A stretch of DNA of 5,701 nt from Veillonella sp. (GTDB lineage Bacteria; Bacillota; Negativicutes; Veillonellales; Veillonellaceae), in the NCBI GenBank assembly GCA_019419725.1, contig DXZL01000027.1, positions 8,536 through 14,236 of the forward strand. The letters are read 5' to 3'. The notes beneath the pieces were generated by a model. That model was not told the DNA's origin and ran no database searches. It worked only from the letters and a program-made list of their open reading frames with translations. The position numbers were made by a program, and so were the translations under genes. Position 1 is the stretch's first letter, and every line of letters starts with the position of its first letter. Positions 1 through 5,701 of the stretch are shown one piece after another.

Positions 1-66
1 GTTATAAAAATAAAACTAGGTATTTCTGCAGCGACTTTACGAAGGACGGAGCAAGAAGATACCTAG
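1..66. repeat. Intergenic hairpin element, copy A (direct repeat of 178-243)
   Basis: These 66 bases recur at 178-243 in the same orientation with a single difference (A at 56, G at 233). The unit has an AT-rich left arm containing CTAGGTAT (16-23), a conserved GC-richer core (about 27-54) and a right arm ATACCTAG (59-66) complementary to 16-23. In copy A the right arm stops after these 8 bases and runs into CTACCCC, so it lacks the long AT-rich 3' arm that copy B keeps. It may be truncated or joined to other sequence at that point. Its left boundary cannot be judged because the window begins at its first base. No open frame here looks coding. The near identity against a diverged surrounding suggests a recently spread or gene-converted repeat; this is inference. 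Confidence 0.85.
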
Positions 67-69
67 CTA

Positions 70-121
70 CCCCATCACATAAAAGCATTTGAGCAAAGAT
101 CAGATGTAGCTTGTGATGGGG
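70..121. repeat. Local stem-loop CCCCATCACA / TGTGATGGGG
   Basis: Bases 70-79 are perfectly complementary to 112-121 (10 bp, with four G-C pairs at the base), enclosing about 32 bases. The loop carries AAAAGCATTTGAG (81-93), the same 13 bases that encode the C-terminus of the reductase on the minus strand at 348-360. This stem competes with the larger palindrome, because 109-121 can pair with either 70-79 or 320-332. No T-run follows on either strand, so it does not look like an ordinary intrinsic terminator. Confidence 0.6.
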
Positions 122-177
122 ATTTCTGTATATTAAGCAGTAGATGTTGTTTGCTATGGGACTAATTCATAGCAGGT

Positions 178-254
178 GTTATAAAAATAAAACTAGGTAT
201 TTCTGCAGCGACTTTACGAAGGACGGAGCAAGGAGATACCTAGTTTTATTTTTA
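178..254. repeat. Intergenic hairpin element, copy B, with 19-bp perfect terminal stem
   Basis: Copy B matches 1-66 over 178-243 with one mismatch and keeps its full right arm. Bases 182-200 are perfectly complementary to 236-254 (19 bp). The upper part can continue as an imperfect stem (TTCT with GGAG, GC with GC, then CG and CTTT/AAGG-type pairs) closing on a short ACG loop near 216-218. Reading either strand, the stem ends in a T-rich run (TTTTATTTTTA), so the RNA could act as a bidirectional intrinsic terminator for the minus-strand reductase gene ending at 344 and for anything entering from the left. REP-like or MITE-like origin is an alternative. The hairpin is directly visible; its function is inferred. 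Confidence 0.8.
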
Positions 255-275
255 ATTAAGTTGTCGTGGTGAAAC

Positions 276-332
276 GGGGCCCCATAGCAAACGACATAAC
301 ATCTGCTCAAATGCTGGGGCCCCATCACAAGC
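276..332. repeat. Two GGGGCCCCAT direct repeats spaced 40 bases apart
   Basis: GGGGCCCCAT occurs at 276-285 and 316-325. Each copy contains the 8-base palindrome GGGGCCCC and continues into a related tail (AGCAAAC at 286-292, CACAAGC at 326-332). GC-only octamers stand out in this AT-rich spacer. Inverted relatives of the tails lie at 109-121 and 149-160. They could be paired protein-binding sites or remnants of a duplicated 40-base unit; nothing here shows which. Confidence 0.6.
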
Positions 333-343
333 GGAGAAAGAAT

Positions 344-1897
344 TTACTCAAATGCTTTTATAAGTTCCATGTATTCCGCTTTGTGTGTCATTCTCCAGGA
401 TCCAAAGTCTGGTTCTGGGGATTGGTTTAGGATATTTGCTAGTGCTTCTAGGAATTCTGGAATTTTTGTGGCTACGATATTGCCTGCCATTTTGCCGAAG
501 TTTTCGGAGCCCATGTGTTCTGAGCCACCGTCTACGAGGATGAAGGCTACTGTAGGTTTCTTGTCTACTAGTTTTACAGCTCCATGGAAGCCAATTTCAC
601 CGATTTGGTGTGTACCACAGGAGTGTGGACAGCCGGAGATGTGTAGACGAGGTAGTTTACTTGTATCTACACCTTTTTCTTCAAGGTGTCCGAAGATATC
701 TTTCAATAGGCCATTGGAGTCTTGCATGCCGATTTGACATACTGTGGAGCCTACGCAGGATACGGAACGACGGAAATCATTTTCCGCACTGTCGTCTGTT
801 AACTCTGCGATTTTACGAGCCTCATCAGCAGTAAGGTTGATGAAGAACAATGCTTGGTCTGGCGCAATACGCGCTTCTACTTGATCAAGTGTTACAGCAT
901 AATCAAGAGCAGCCAATAGGTGTTCTACATTAGCATCGCCACCTGCTGGATGGTATTCTACGTAGTATAAACCTTCTTGTTTTTGACGGTGAATACGATC
1001 ATTTTCCACGGAATCATCACGCTTACCAGTTTTTGTAATTTCATAGGCATAGTCGGCTGGATTAATGGTTAATTTCTCTACTTCTTTCACCATTGCTAAT
1101 GTTTCTTCATAGGTTTTGATGAAAGCTTCAGCCCCACCCATTTCCGCAGGCATATAGCGGGTACGAGCTTTGCCACGGTTTTTGAAATTTCCATGGTTAG
1201 CAAAGACCATAAGCATAGCTTTCACATGGTACAAAACATCCTCTGGCTGCACATCATGGGCCACAGGAATACCAATGCGAGGATTTGGACCAATGCCACC
1301 ACACGCGTATACATCAAAGGTATTGTGTTTGGTCAAATTAAAACCAAGGTCCTTGAATGTAGCATGAGGCGTACTATCAAAGCCATTATCGATACCCATT
1401 TTAAACTTGCGAGGAATTTTGATGTAGAACATTTGCTCTAAAAGGAACTCGCTGATAGCCGTCGCATATGGTGTAATATCTAATGTTTCACGAGGATCAA
1501 TGCCGCGCAAAATACTAGCCACTACATTTGGATTATCGCCACCAGCACCACGGTTATAGATACCGTGATCATAACATTCTTTATATAGATTTAGAATTGT
1601 ATCACCATCGAGGCCATGCATTTGCAAACATTGGCCTGTAGTGAAATGTACGTGCTGCAAATTATATTTGCGAATAGAGTCCGCTAAAAACTGCATGTGC
1701 TCGCGTGTCATGCGTCCACCATTAAAGCGCCAACGGCTCATACCCGTGTTTGCACCGCGCTCAGCGTAACTACCATAGGCACCTGATTGCCCTTTATAGT
1801 CTGCAATAGACATTTCTTTCTTATAGAACTTATGCGTCATATCTTCAAACTTTGGATAATCTGCAATTAATCGATCTTTCAACTCTTGTGTAATCAT
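344..1897 (-). CDS. Siroheme/[4Fe-4S] sulfite or nitrite reductase, hemoprotein type
   Basis: Likely catalyses the six-electron reduction of sulfite to sulfide (or nitrite to ammonium) in the cytoplasm, with siroheme coupled to a [4Fe-4S] cluster. The start chosen at 1897 gives 517 residues, typical for ferredoxin-dependent members. Visible in order: an N-terminal ferredoxin-like half with RFNGG (about 58-62) and PRKFK (162-166); KARTRYM (about 243-249), a family signature; then the cluster ligands C-x5-C (C381, C387) and C-x3-C (C423, C427). The lysine in PRKFK sits where classical nitrite reductases have asparagine, which favours sulfite as substrate; this is inference from family knowledge. 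An upstream in-frame ATG at 1948 would add 17 residues but has no Shine-Dalgarno and coincides with the predicted transcription start. No flavoprotein partner is visible, so the electron donor is unknown. The last 130 or so codons use leucine CTA far more than the rest. Confidence 0.9.
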   Translation of the reverse strand: MITQELKDRLIADYPKFEDMTHKFYKKEMSIADYKGQSGAYGSYAERGANTGMSRWRFNGGRMTREHMQFLADSIRKYNLQHVHFTTGQCLQMHGLDGDTILNLYKECYDHGIYNRGAGGDNPNVVASILRGIDPRETLDITPYATAISEFLLEQMFYIKIPRKFKMGIDNGFDSTPHATFKDLGFNLTKHNTFDVYACGGIGPNPRIGIPVAHDVQPEDVLYHVKAMLMVFANHGNFKNRGKARTRYMPAEMGGAEAFIKTYEETLAMVKEVEKLTINPADYAYEITKTGKRDDSVENDRIHRQKQEGLYYVEYHPAGGDANVEHLLAALDYAVTLDQVEARIAPDQALFFINLTADEARKIAELTDDSAENDFRRSVSCVGSTVCQIGMQDSNGLLKDIFGHLEEKGVDTSKLPRLHISGCPHSCGTHQIGEIGFHGAVKLVDKKPTVAFILVDGGSEHMGSENFGKMAGNIVATKIPEFLEALANILNQSPEPDFGSWRMTHKAEYMELIKAFE

Positions 1898-1904
1898 ATT
1901 AGTA

Positions 1905-1910
1905 CCCTCT
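1905..1910 (-). promoter_or_regulatory. Ribosome binding site deciding the reductase start
   Basis: AGAGGG on the minus strand lies 7 bases before the ATG at 1897-1895. The alternative ATG at 1948 has no purine-rich site before it, so this element selects the shorter 517-residue protein. Confidence 0.7.
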
Positions 1911-1953
1911 TGGCTTATATTTATTAAGCATAATACAGAACTTTTCATAGGCT

Positions 1954-1982
1954 AGTATACCATACACGCATATGTATGTTAG
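1954..1982 (-). promoter_or_regulatory. Extended -10 promoter of the reductase gene
   Basis: Minus-strand TGgTATACT provides an extended -10 (TATACT at 1954-1959, TG at 1961-1962). A weak -35, CTAACA (4 of 6 matches to TTGACA), sits at 1977-1982 with a 17-base spacer. The predicted transcript would begin near 1947, leaving a leader of about 50 bases before the ATG at 1897. This is a sigma-A type pattern match only. Confidence 0.6.
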
Positions 1983-2025
1983 TAGCCAAGCTCACAATTT
2001 TAATATCAATTACAAATAACATGCT

Positions 2026-2038
2026 TTACAATCTGTAA
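2026..2038. promoter_or_regulatory. Operator-like palindrome upstream of the reductase promoter
   Basis: TTACAatcTGTAA is a 5-bp inverted repeat with a 3-base spacer, lying about 45 bases upstream of the -35 element. A wider ATTACA/TGTAAT pair (2009-2014 with 2034-2039) overlaps it. The T-N11-A form fits a LysR-type activator site, and LysR proteins often control sulfur and nitrogen assimilation. In AT-rich DNA such short palindromes also arise by chance, so this is only a candidate. Confidence 0.25.
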
Positions 2039-2080
2039 TAATAATTACTTTTAATAAGAGTCGAATCAGTATGGAGTAAA

Positions 2081-2120
2081 TTTTAAAAATAAAAAAGAAC
2101 AGCCCGAAGACTGTTCTTTT
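2081..2120 (-). terminator. Intrinsic terminator of tcyP with UUCG tetraloop
   Basis: On the minus strand AAAAGAACAG (complement of 2111-2120) pairs with CTGTTCTTTT (complement of 2093-2102). Two further pairs (U-G, C-G) close a UUCG tetraloop, and a T-rich tract (complement of 2081-2092) follows. It begins about 58 bases after the tcyP stop and separates tcyP from the reductase promoter. Confidence 0.85.
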
Positions 2121-2178
2121 CATATGATTAGTTCTGATTTTAATGACTATCTTATGACGTCAATTTTTAGTACGAGAA

Positions 2179-3570
2179 TTATACTCGACCTTCATTAGGG
2201 TTATTATAGGCGTCTTTATCGATAGTACCCATAATCTTATCTACTACGAGAGCATTTGTTAAGGAACCAGATACGTTCAAGCATGTACGGCCCATGTCGA
2301 TCAATGGATCGATAGCAAGGATTGGGCTGATGGATGTAAAGTATGCACCAAGACCTGTACCGCTAAGGGATACAGATGCAGCCATTGTAGCTGTACCAGG
2401 AACGCCTGCGATACCAACGGAACCAATAGCGATAACGATAACGCTCATAATGTACATAGTCAAATCAAATGGGATACCCGCTACGTTAGAGATGTACACA
2501 ACAACAAGCGCTGGGAACACGCCGGCACAACCTTGCATGCCTGCAGTAGTACCGAAGGATGCTACTGTATTTGCGGTTGTAGCATTTACGCCAAGACGTT
2601 TTGTCAATGTTTCAACAGTTAAAGGCAATACGCCCATAGAGGAACGGGATGTGAAAGCTAACAAGAGTGGAGCTTTTGCTTTTTTGAAGTATGTAATTGG
2701 GTTGTAACCGAAGCTAGAAATCAAGATAGCTTGAACAACGAACATAATTAAAAGACCAACGTAAAGCAATACTACGAATAGGCCCATATCTAAGATAGCT
2801 TGCAAACCACGTGTTGCCAATGTAGATGCCAATAATGCAACTACGCCGTATGGCATAAGACCAATAATGAAGTCTGCAACCCAAGAAATTAATTGGTGAA
2901 GCTCATCAAATAGCTTTGTAAAGATTTCCATACTATTTGTGCCTGTTTTCTTCAACAAGCGAGCAACACTGCCCAAGATGATTGCAAATACTACGATGCC
3001 GATAACATTTGTTTCAGCTGCAGCTTGAATTGGGTTACTTGGAATCAATGCACGGAATGTATCAACCATTGGTTTGATTTCACGAATCTTTTTACCAGAT
3101 TCAACAATATCAAAGCCTTGACCTAAGCCGAAAGCATTACCCAAGATAAGGCCAACGATAGCAGCAACAGCTACCATGCCAAGATTTGTAGAAACCATGG
3201 CAACCACTAATTTCTTAAGATTTGCACCTGCTTCCATGTGCAAGATAACATGTACAATGGAAATAAATACGATAGGAATAACAAGCATGCGGATCAAATC
3301 AATAAAGCCGCCCCCTACAAGGGAGAACCACTTTGTACTTTCCTTGATGTAAACCACTTTAGATGGATCATCTGGGAAGCCTGCAATAATTTGAATAGCA
3401 ATACCAAGTACGGCACCAACAATAGTACCAATAATAACGAGATTACCAAAGGATGTGCCCTTGCGTTGCAAAGCATAAATACCGATTAACGCAAGTACAA
3501 ACACTACGATAATACCGATACTTAATGGATTGCTTAGCATGAGGTAATCTGTAAAGAATGGAATATTCAT
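2179..3570 (-). CDS. tcyP: L-cystine:cation symporter TcyP (dicarboxylate/amino acid:cation symporter family)
   Basis: Integral membrane importer of L-cystine driven by a cation gradient. The 463-residue length is close to that of TcyP/YdjN proteins. Hydrophobic segments run through the whole protein, the first at about 17-34 and 43-63. Visible symporter landmarks are the first re-entrant hairpin with TSRSSMG (307-313), the unwound helix TTAGMQGC (341-348), the second hairpin AGVPGTAT (388-395) and the last helix with DPLIDMGRTCLNVSG (421-435), whose Asp, Arg and Asn are the usual substrate-binding positions. The TcyP-like loop between about 64 and 85 (FPDDPSK, KESTKWF) separates it from glutamate or C4-dicarboxylate carriers. 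It is flanked by its own promoter and terminator, so it is probably a single-gene unit. The sulfite reductase downstream suggests shared sulfur metabolism. The exact substrate is inferred from family resemblance. Confidence 0.9.
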   Translation of the reverse strand: MNIPFFTDYLMLSNPLSIGIIVVFVLALIGIYALQRKGTSFGNLVIIGTIVGAVLGIAIQIIAGFPDDPSKVVYIKESTKWFSLVGGGFIDLIRMLVIPIVFISIVHVILHMEAGANLKKLVVAMVSTNLGMVAVAAIVGLILGNAFGLGQGFDIVESGKKIREIKPMVDTFRALIPSNPIQAAAETNVIGIVVFAIILGSVARLLKKTGTNSMEIFTKLFDELHQLISWVADFIIGLMPYGVVALLASTLATRGLQAILDMGLFVVLLYVGLLIMFVVQAILISSFGYNPITYFKKAKAPLLLAFTSRSSMGVLPLTVETLTKRLGVNATTANTVASFGTTAGMQGCAGVFPALVVVYISNVAGIPFDLTMYIMSVIVIAIGSVGIAGVPGTATMAASVSLSGTGLGAYFTSISPILAIDPLIDMGRTCLNVSGSLTNALVVDKIMGTIDKDAYNNPNEGRV

Positions 3571-3574
3571 AATA

Positions 3575-3581
3575 CACCTCT
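3575..3581 (-). promoter_or_regulatory. Ribosome binding site of tcyP
   Basis: Minus-strand AGAGGTG lies 4 bases before the ATG at 3570-3568, close but workable, and supports that start. Confidence 0.65.
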
Positions 3582-3589
3582 TCTAATTC

Positions 3590-3600
3590 ATATCACAATA
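3590..3600 (-). repeat. 11-base repeat TATTGTGATAT, copy in tcyP leader
   Basis: Minus-strand TATTGTGATAT lies between the predicted tcyP start point and its ribosome binding site. An identical copy lies at 3751-3761, upstream of the promoter. A repressor or activator pair flanking the promoter is possible; chance is not excluded in AT-rich DNA. Confidence 0.35.
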
Positions 3601-3615
3601 ATAGGTTATGAACTC

Positions 3616-3643
3616 AGTATATCATATATCGAAAAATTTACAA
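3616..3643 (-). promoter_or_regulatory. Extended -10 promoter of tcyP
   Basis: Minus-strand TGaTATACT (TATACT at 3616-3621) with TTGTAA as -35 at 3638-3643 and a 16-base spacer. Transcription would start near 3609, giving a leader of about 40 bases. The -10 hexamer and TG extension match those before the reductase gene, although the surroundings differ. Confidence 0.65.
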
Positions 3644-3750
3644 GTAAAATAATTCAAATTATATAAGTTTTTCTATGCGGATTCTGCAAGTTTTCTAAAT
3701 ATCTTAATCTCCATGGATGTACCGATACCTTTGCCTTTTCAAGATGCTCT

Positions 3751-3761
3751 ATATCACAATA
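3751..3761 (-). repeat. 11-base repeat TATTGTGATAT, upstream copy
   Basis: Identical to 3590-3600 in the same orientation, 161 bases away, between the lutC terminator and the tcyP promoter. The rest of 3649-3777 holds no gene or strong structure that I can support. Confidence 0.35.
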
Positions 3762-3776
3762 GAAAGGTACGCATAT

Positions 3777-3809
3777 AAAAAGGTGACCTTCCATAGGAAG
3801 ATCACCTTT
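3777..3809 (-). terminator. Intrinsic terminator of the lut operon
   Basis: Bases 3779-3792 pair with 3796-3809 (13 pairs, one C/A mismatch) around a 3-base loop. On the minus strand the stem ends in CACCTTTTT, giving a short T-run. It lies about 37 bases after the lutC stop and isolates lut transcription from tcyP. Confidence 0.8.
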
Positions 3810-3845
3810 AAATGTATTTAGTTATAACACTACCTAGTTATAGGA

Positions 3846-4574
3846 TTATCTGTTAACTAAAACGTAAGTTACTTGGATAGGACCATGAGCACCATCTACA
3901 GTAACCAACTCAATATCAGCTGTACGGGATGGACCGGAAATCAAGCAGATATTTGTAGGGAATTTAGATGGATCGTTGTGATAACGTTCAGCCAAATGTT
4001 CCATTGTTTGAGTCATACGTGGATTGATTGTATCAGTGTACAATACAGCGATATGTGTAGTAGGCAACAAGCTAATAGAACGGCCAGATTCTTCACCAGA
4101 CGCTTGTACTACAGTAGCAGTTTCAGCAATACCGCAGTATGGGAATGTAATACCGATATCTGCATTAGCAGTGTTGGAGATACATTCTTCACGGCCTTTA
4201 GCTGGATCCCATTGGAAGTATGTACGAGTGCCGCCATTATTAGCTGCATCTTGTTCGAATAATTCTTTTAATTTATATTCTTCTACTTCAGGAGTGCTTG
4301 GGAATACAATCTTACCATTGCCCCAGTCTTCGATAGCTGCCAAAATTGTTTCACCTAATTTATCAGGTGTAGTTTCAACGAATTTTGTACCAACACGTTG
4401 ACATTGTTCCTTAAACATTGTCAAAATTTGATCTTTATTCAAATCTTTGAACATAGTTTCTTGAGGACCATGGCTGTAATCAAAACCCTCTACGAATGCA
4501 GGGCACATTTCTTGATCACGGCCTAATGCACGAGATAAACGTGCAATAAATTGTTTACGTTTAGCTTCATCCAT
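3846..4574 (-). CDS. lutC: Lactate utilization protein C (LUD domain)
   Basis: Subunit of the LutABC system that oxidises L-lactate to pyruvate in the cytoplasm. The 242 residues form a single LUD domain. Its family-typical stretches are visible: ADIGITFPYCGIAETAT (138-154), GRSISLLPTTHIAVL (164-178) and the C-terminal ISGPSRTADIE (212-222) followed by GAHGP (228-232). The N-terminal 35 residues or so are charged and helical-looking. LutC has no iron-sulfur cysteine motif; its precise biochemical step is not settled in the family. The ATG overlaps the lutB stop in TAATG, indicating translational coupling. It is the last gene of the operon, followed by a terminator. Confidence 0.93.
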   Translation of the reverse strand: MDEAKRKQFIARLSRALGRDQEMCPAFVEGFDYSHGPQETMFKDLNKDQILTMFKEQCQRVGTKFVETTPDKLGETILAAIEDWGNGKIVFPSTPEVEEYKLKELFEQDAANNGGTRTYFQWDPAKGREECISNTANADIGITFPYCGIAETATVVQASGEESGRSISLLPTTHIAVLYTDTINPRMTQTMEHLAERYHNDPSKFPTNICLISGPSRTADIELVTVDGAHGPIQVTYVLVNR

Positions 4575-5701
4575 TATTTTTTCTCCTTCTTCTTGTTCTT
4601 TTCATGTTCAGCATATAAGTCACGGAATTTTTTGAACTTCAATGTACCCATTTCTTTGGATTTAGTCCAGCCGTTCATAACTGGAACAGCTTGAGTCCAT
4701 GTAGGCATATTGCCTTCTTTATTACTAATCAAGTTCATACCGATAGCGCCAGCTTTTGTGCCAAGGTCGAATAATGTGGAGTTACCGAACATCTTAGCTG
4801 CTGCAGTAAAGATTGCTTCTTCTGCTTTTGGACGAGTTTTTTCGATGTCAGCCATAATATGACGGTGTTCCATCAATAATTCATGCAATGGAATAGCTAC
4901 TGGACAGTTTTCTGTACATGCACCGCACAATGTAGACGCATATGGAAGATCGCCTGCTACTTCGTAACCTTTGAACAATGGTGTCAATACAGCACCCATT
5001 GGACCTGGATATACGGAGCCATAACCGTGACCAGAGATGTGACGGTATACAGGACAAATATTCATACATGCACCACAACGGATACAACGTAACATTTCTT
5101 GGAATGTACCACCTAAGATACCGGAACGACCGTTATCAATAATGATGATATGAGTTTCTTCAGGACCGTCTGCTTCACCAGCACGACCAGGGCCAGTCAT
5201 CATGGAGAAGTAGTTGGAAATTTTAGCACCTACTGCAGAGCGGTTCAACATTTCCATCATAACGTCAAGAGCTTTGAAGTCAGGAACGATACGTTCTGTA
5301 CCTAAGAAGATCAATTGAGTCTTAGGAATGGAGCTAGACATACGACCGTTACCTTCGTTGGAAACGATAGTACAAGTACCGGATGCCGCTACCGCAAAGT
5401 TACAACCATTAACACCTACGTCAGCTTTCAAGAAGCGCTCACGTACATAACCACGTACGAAGTGAGTCATTTCTGTAGGGTTTTCAGTACCAGTGTAACC
5501 TAATTTTTCAGCGAAAATTTCGCGGATTTTGTTACGTTCGAAGTGAAGGCCTGGTACAACGATATGAGATGGTGGGCTCACTGCTGTTTGCAAAATGAAT
5601 TCAGCCAAGTCAGTTTCGTTTACTTCGATACCAGCTTCTTCAAGAACTTCGTTCAAACCAATTTCTTCAGTTAAGATAGTTTTGGATTTAACGATCATTT
5701 T
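4574..5701 (-). CDS. lutB: Lactate utilization iron-sulfur protein B, 5' end outside the window
   Basis: Iron-sulfur subunit of the LutABC lactate oxidation system. The visible part (375 codons) runs from inside the LUD domain to the stop. LUD signatures are GCNFAVAASGTCTIVSNEGN (residues 98-117, counting from the ATG at 5698). A full [4Fe-4S] motif C-x2-C-x2-C-x3-CP follows (C205, C208, C211, C215), then YRHISGHGYGSVYPGPMGA (218-236), then a second motif with C258, C261 and C265-P whose first cysteine position is serine (S255). As I recall, other LutB proteins share this serine. The ATG at 5698 is not the real start: the codon before it (AAA, 5701-5699) is in frame, and KMIVKSK corresponds to the internal KVVKSK region of about 470-residue LutB proteins, so roughly 95-100 residues are missing. 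lutA would be expected further upstream. The C-terminus is unusually lysine-rich. Confidence 0.92.
   Translation of the reverse strand, partial: KMIVKSKTILTEEIGLNEVLEEAGIEVNETDLAEFILQTAVSPPSHIVVPGLHFERNKIREIFAEKLGYTGTENPTEMTHFVRGYVRERFLKADVGVNGCNFAVAASGTCTIVSNEGNGRMSSSIPKTQLIFLGTERIVPDFKALDVMMEMLNRSAVGAKISNYFSMMTGPGRAGEADGPEETHIIIIDNGRSGILGGTFQEMLRCIRCGACMNICPVYRHISGHGYGSVYPGPMGAVLTPLFKGYEVAGDLPYASTLCGACTENCPVAIPLHELLMEHRHIMADIEKTRPKAEEAIFTAAAKMFGNSTLFDLGTKAGAIGMNLISNKEGNMPTWTQAVPVMNGWTKSKEMGTLKFKKFRDLYAEHEKNKKKEKK
4583..4588 (-). promoter_or_regulatory. Ribosome binding site of lutC inside the lutB tail
   Basis: Minus-strand AAGGAG lies 8 bases before the lutC ATG, within the codons for the lysine-rich end of LutB (KKKEKK). 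The coding need for lysine/glutamate codons and the Shine-Dalgarno coincide. Confidence 0.75.

Larger units (their letters stand above)
80..360. repeat. Large nested inverted repeat (imperfect palindrome centred near 220)
   Basis: Four nested pairs of complementary segments share nearly the same centre: 80-97 with 343-360 (one mismatch in 18), 109-121 with 320-332 (13 bp perfect), 149-160 with 281-292 (12 bp perfect) and 182-200 with 236-254 (19 bp perfect). Between them the arms still align with small gaps, for example AGCAGTAGATGTTGT on the left against the complement of 291-306. The outer right arm overlaps the last codons and stop of the reductase gene. The arms have diverged while the inner stem is perfect. 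Such a structure could form a large cruciform or a long transcript hairpin, or it could be the relic of an inverted duplication. The pairing is seen in the sequence; its cause is unknown. Confidence 0.75.

Noticed and set aside
156..272. Plus-strand 38-codon open frame running through hairpin copy B
   Set aside because: No ribosome binding site before its ATG, it is composed mostly of repeat sequence, and its product resembles no protein I recognise.
1..343. CRISPR array
   Set aside because: There are only two long repeat copies with a 111-base gap that itself contains inverted repeats; there are no regular short repeats and spacers, and no cas genes.
1898..1948. Upstream in-frame ATG extending the reductase by 17 residues
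   Set aside because: It lacks a Shine-Dalgarno and sits at the predicted transcription start; the ATG at 1897 has AGAGGG at good spacing.
1949..2178. Riboswitch or T-box in front of the reductase or tcyP
   Set aside because: The leaders are only about 40-50 bases, with no T-box sequence, S-box or comparable conserved structure visible.
2294..2707. Plus-strand 137-codon open frame antisense to tcyP
   Set aside because: It is a shadow of the tcyP coding frame with low-complexity composition and no start signals. The other plus-strand frames inside the reductase, lutC and lutB are similar.
3673..3714. Minus-strand 13-codon frame upstream of the tcyP promoter
   Set aside because: The nearest purine-rich stretch is too far from its ATG and nothing suggests a leader peptide.
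5696..5698. ATG at 5698 as the start of lutB
   Set aside because: The frame stays open to the window edge and the sequence there matches the interior of LutB proteins, so the gene is cut by the window.

Overview
The window looks like a piece of a low-to-moderate GC anaerobic Firmicute chromosome. A lactate-fermenting Negativicute such as Veillonella is my best guess. This rests on the lactate-oxidation genes, the redox and sulfur gene content and the overall codon use, not on any database match. All four protein genes lie on the minus strand, so transcription runs from the right edge towards base 1: lutB, lutC, tcyP, then a siroheme sulfite/nitrite reductase.

Right part (about 3777-5701): the end of a lactate-utilisation (lut) operon. 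lutB is cut by the window edge: the codon before its first visible ATG is in frame and the N-terminal quarter or so of the family is missing. Its stop overlaps the lutC start by one base (TAATG), and a stem-loop terminator follows lutC. Middle (about 2081-3643): tcyP, an L-cystine:cation symporter of the dicarboxylate/amino acid symporter family. It has its own extended -10 promoter, a good Shine-Dalgarno and a terminator with a UUCG tetraloop. Left-centre (344-1982): a monocistronic-looking siroheme/[4Fe-4S] reductase with its own extended -10 promoter. Its substrate-pocket PRKFK motif resembles sulfite reductases more than nitrite reductases. Cystine uptake beside sulfite reduction suggests a small sulfur neighbourhood, and LutABC supplies electrons from lactate, but none of these genes appear co-transcribed across the terminators.

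Left edge (1-343): no convincing gene. It holds a dense architecture of direct and inverted repeats: two 65/66-identical copies of a hairpin-forming element (1-66 and 178-243), the second at the centre of a roughly 280-base nested palindrome (80-360). The outer arm of that palindrome includes the last codons and stop of the reductase gene. A 12-13 base motif (CCCCAT..CAA.C) recurs five times, in two symmetric pairs with 40-base spacing. This is the most unusual part of the window. It could be a repetitive intergenic element family, a non-autonomous mobile element or a large bidirectional terminator. The sequence alone does not decide between these, and no recognisable new protein system is present.
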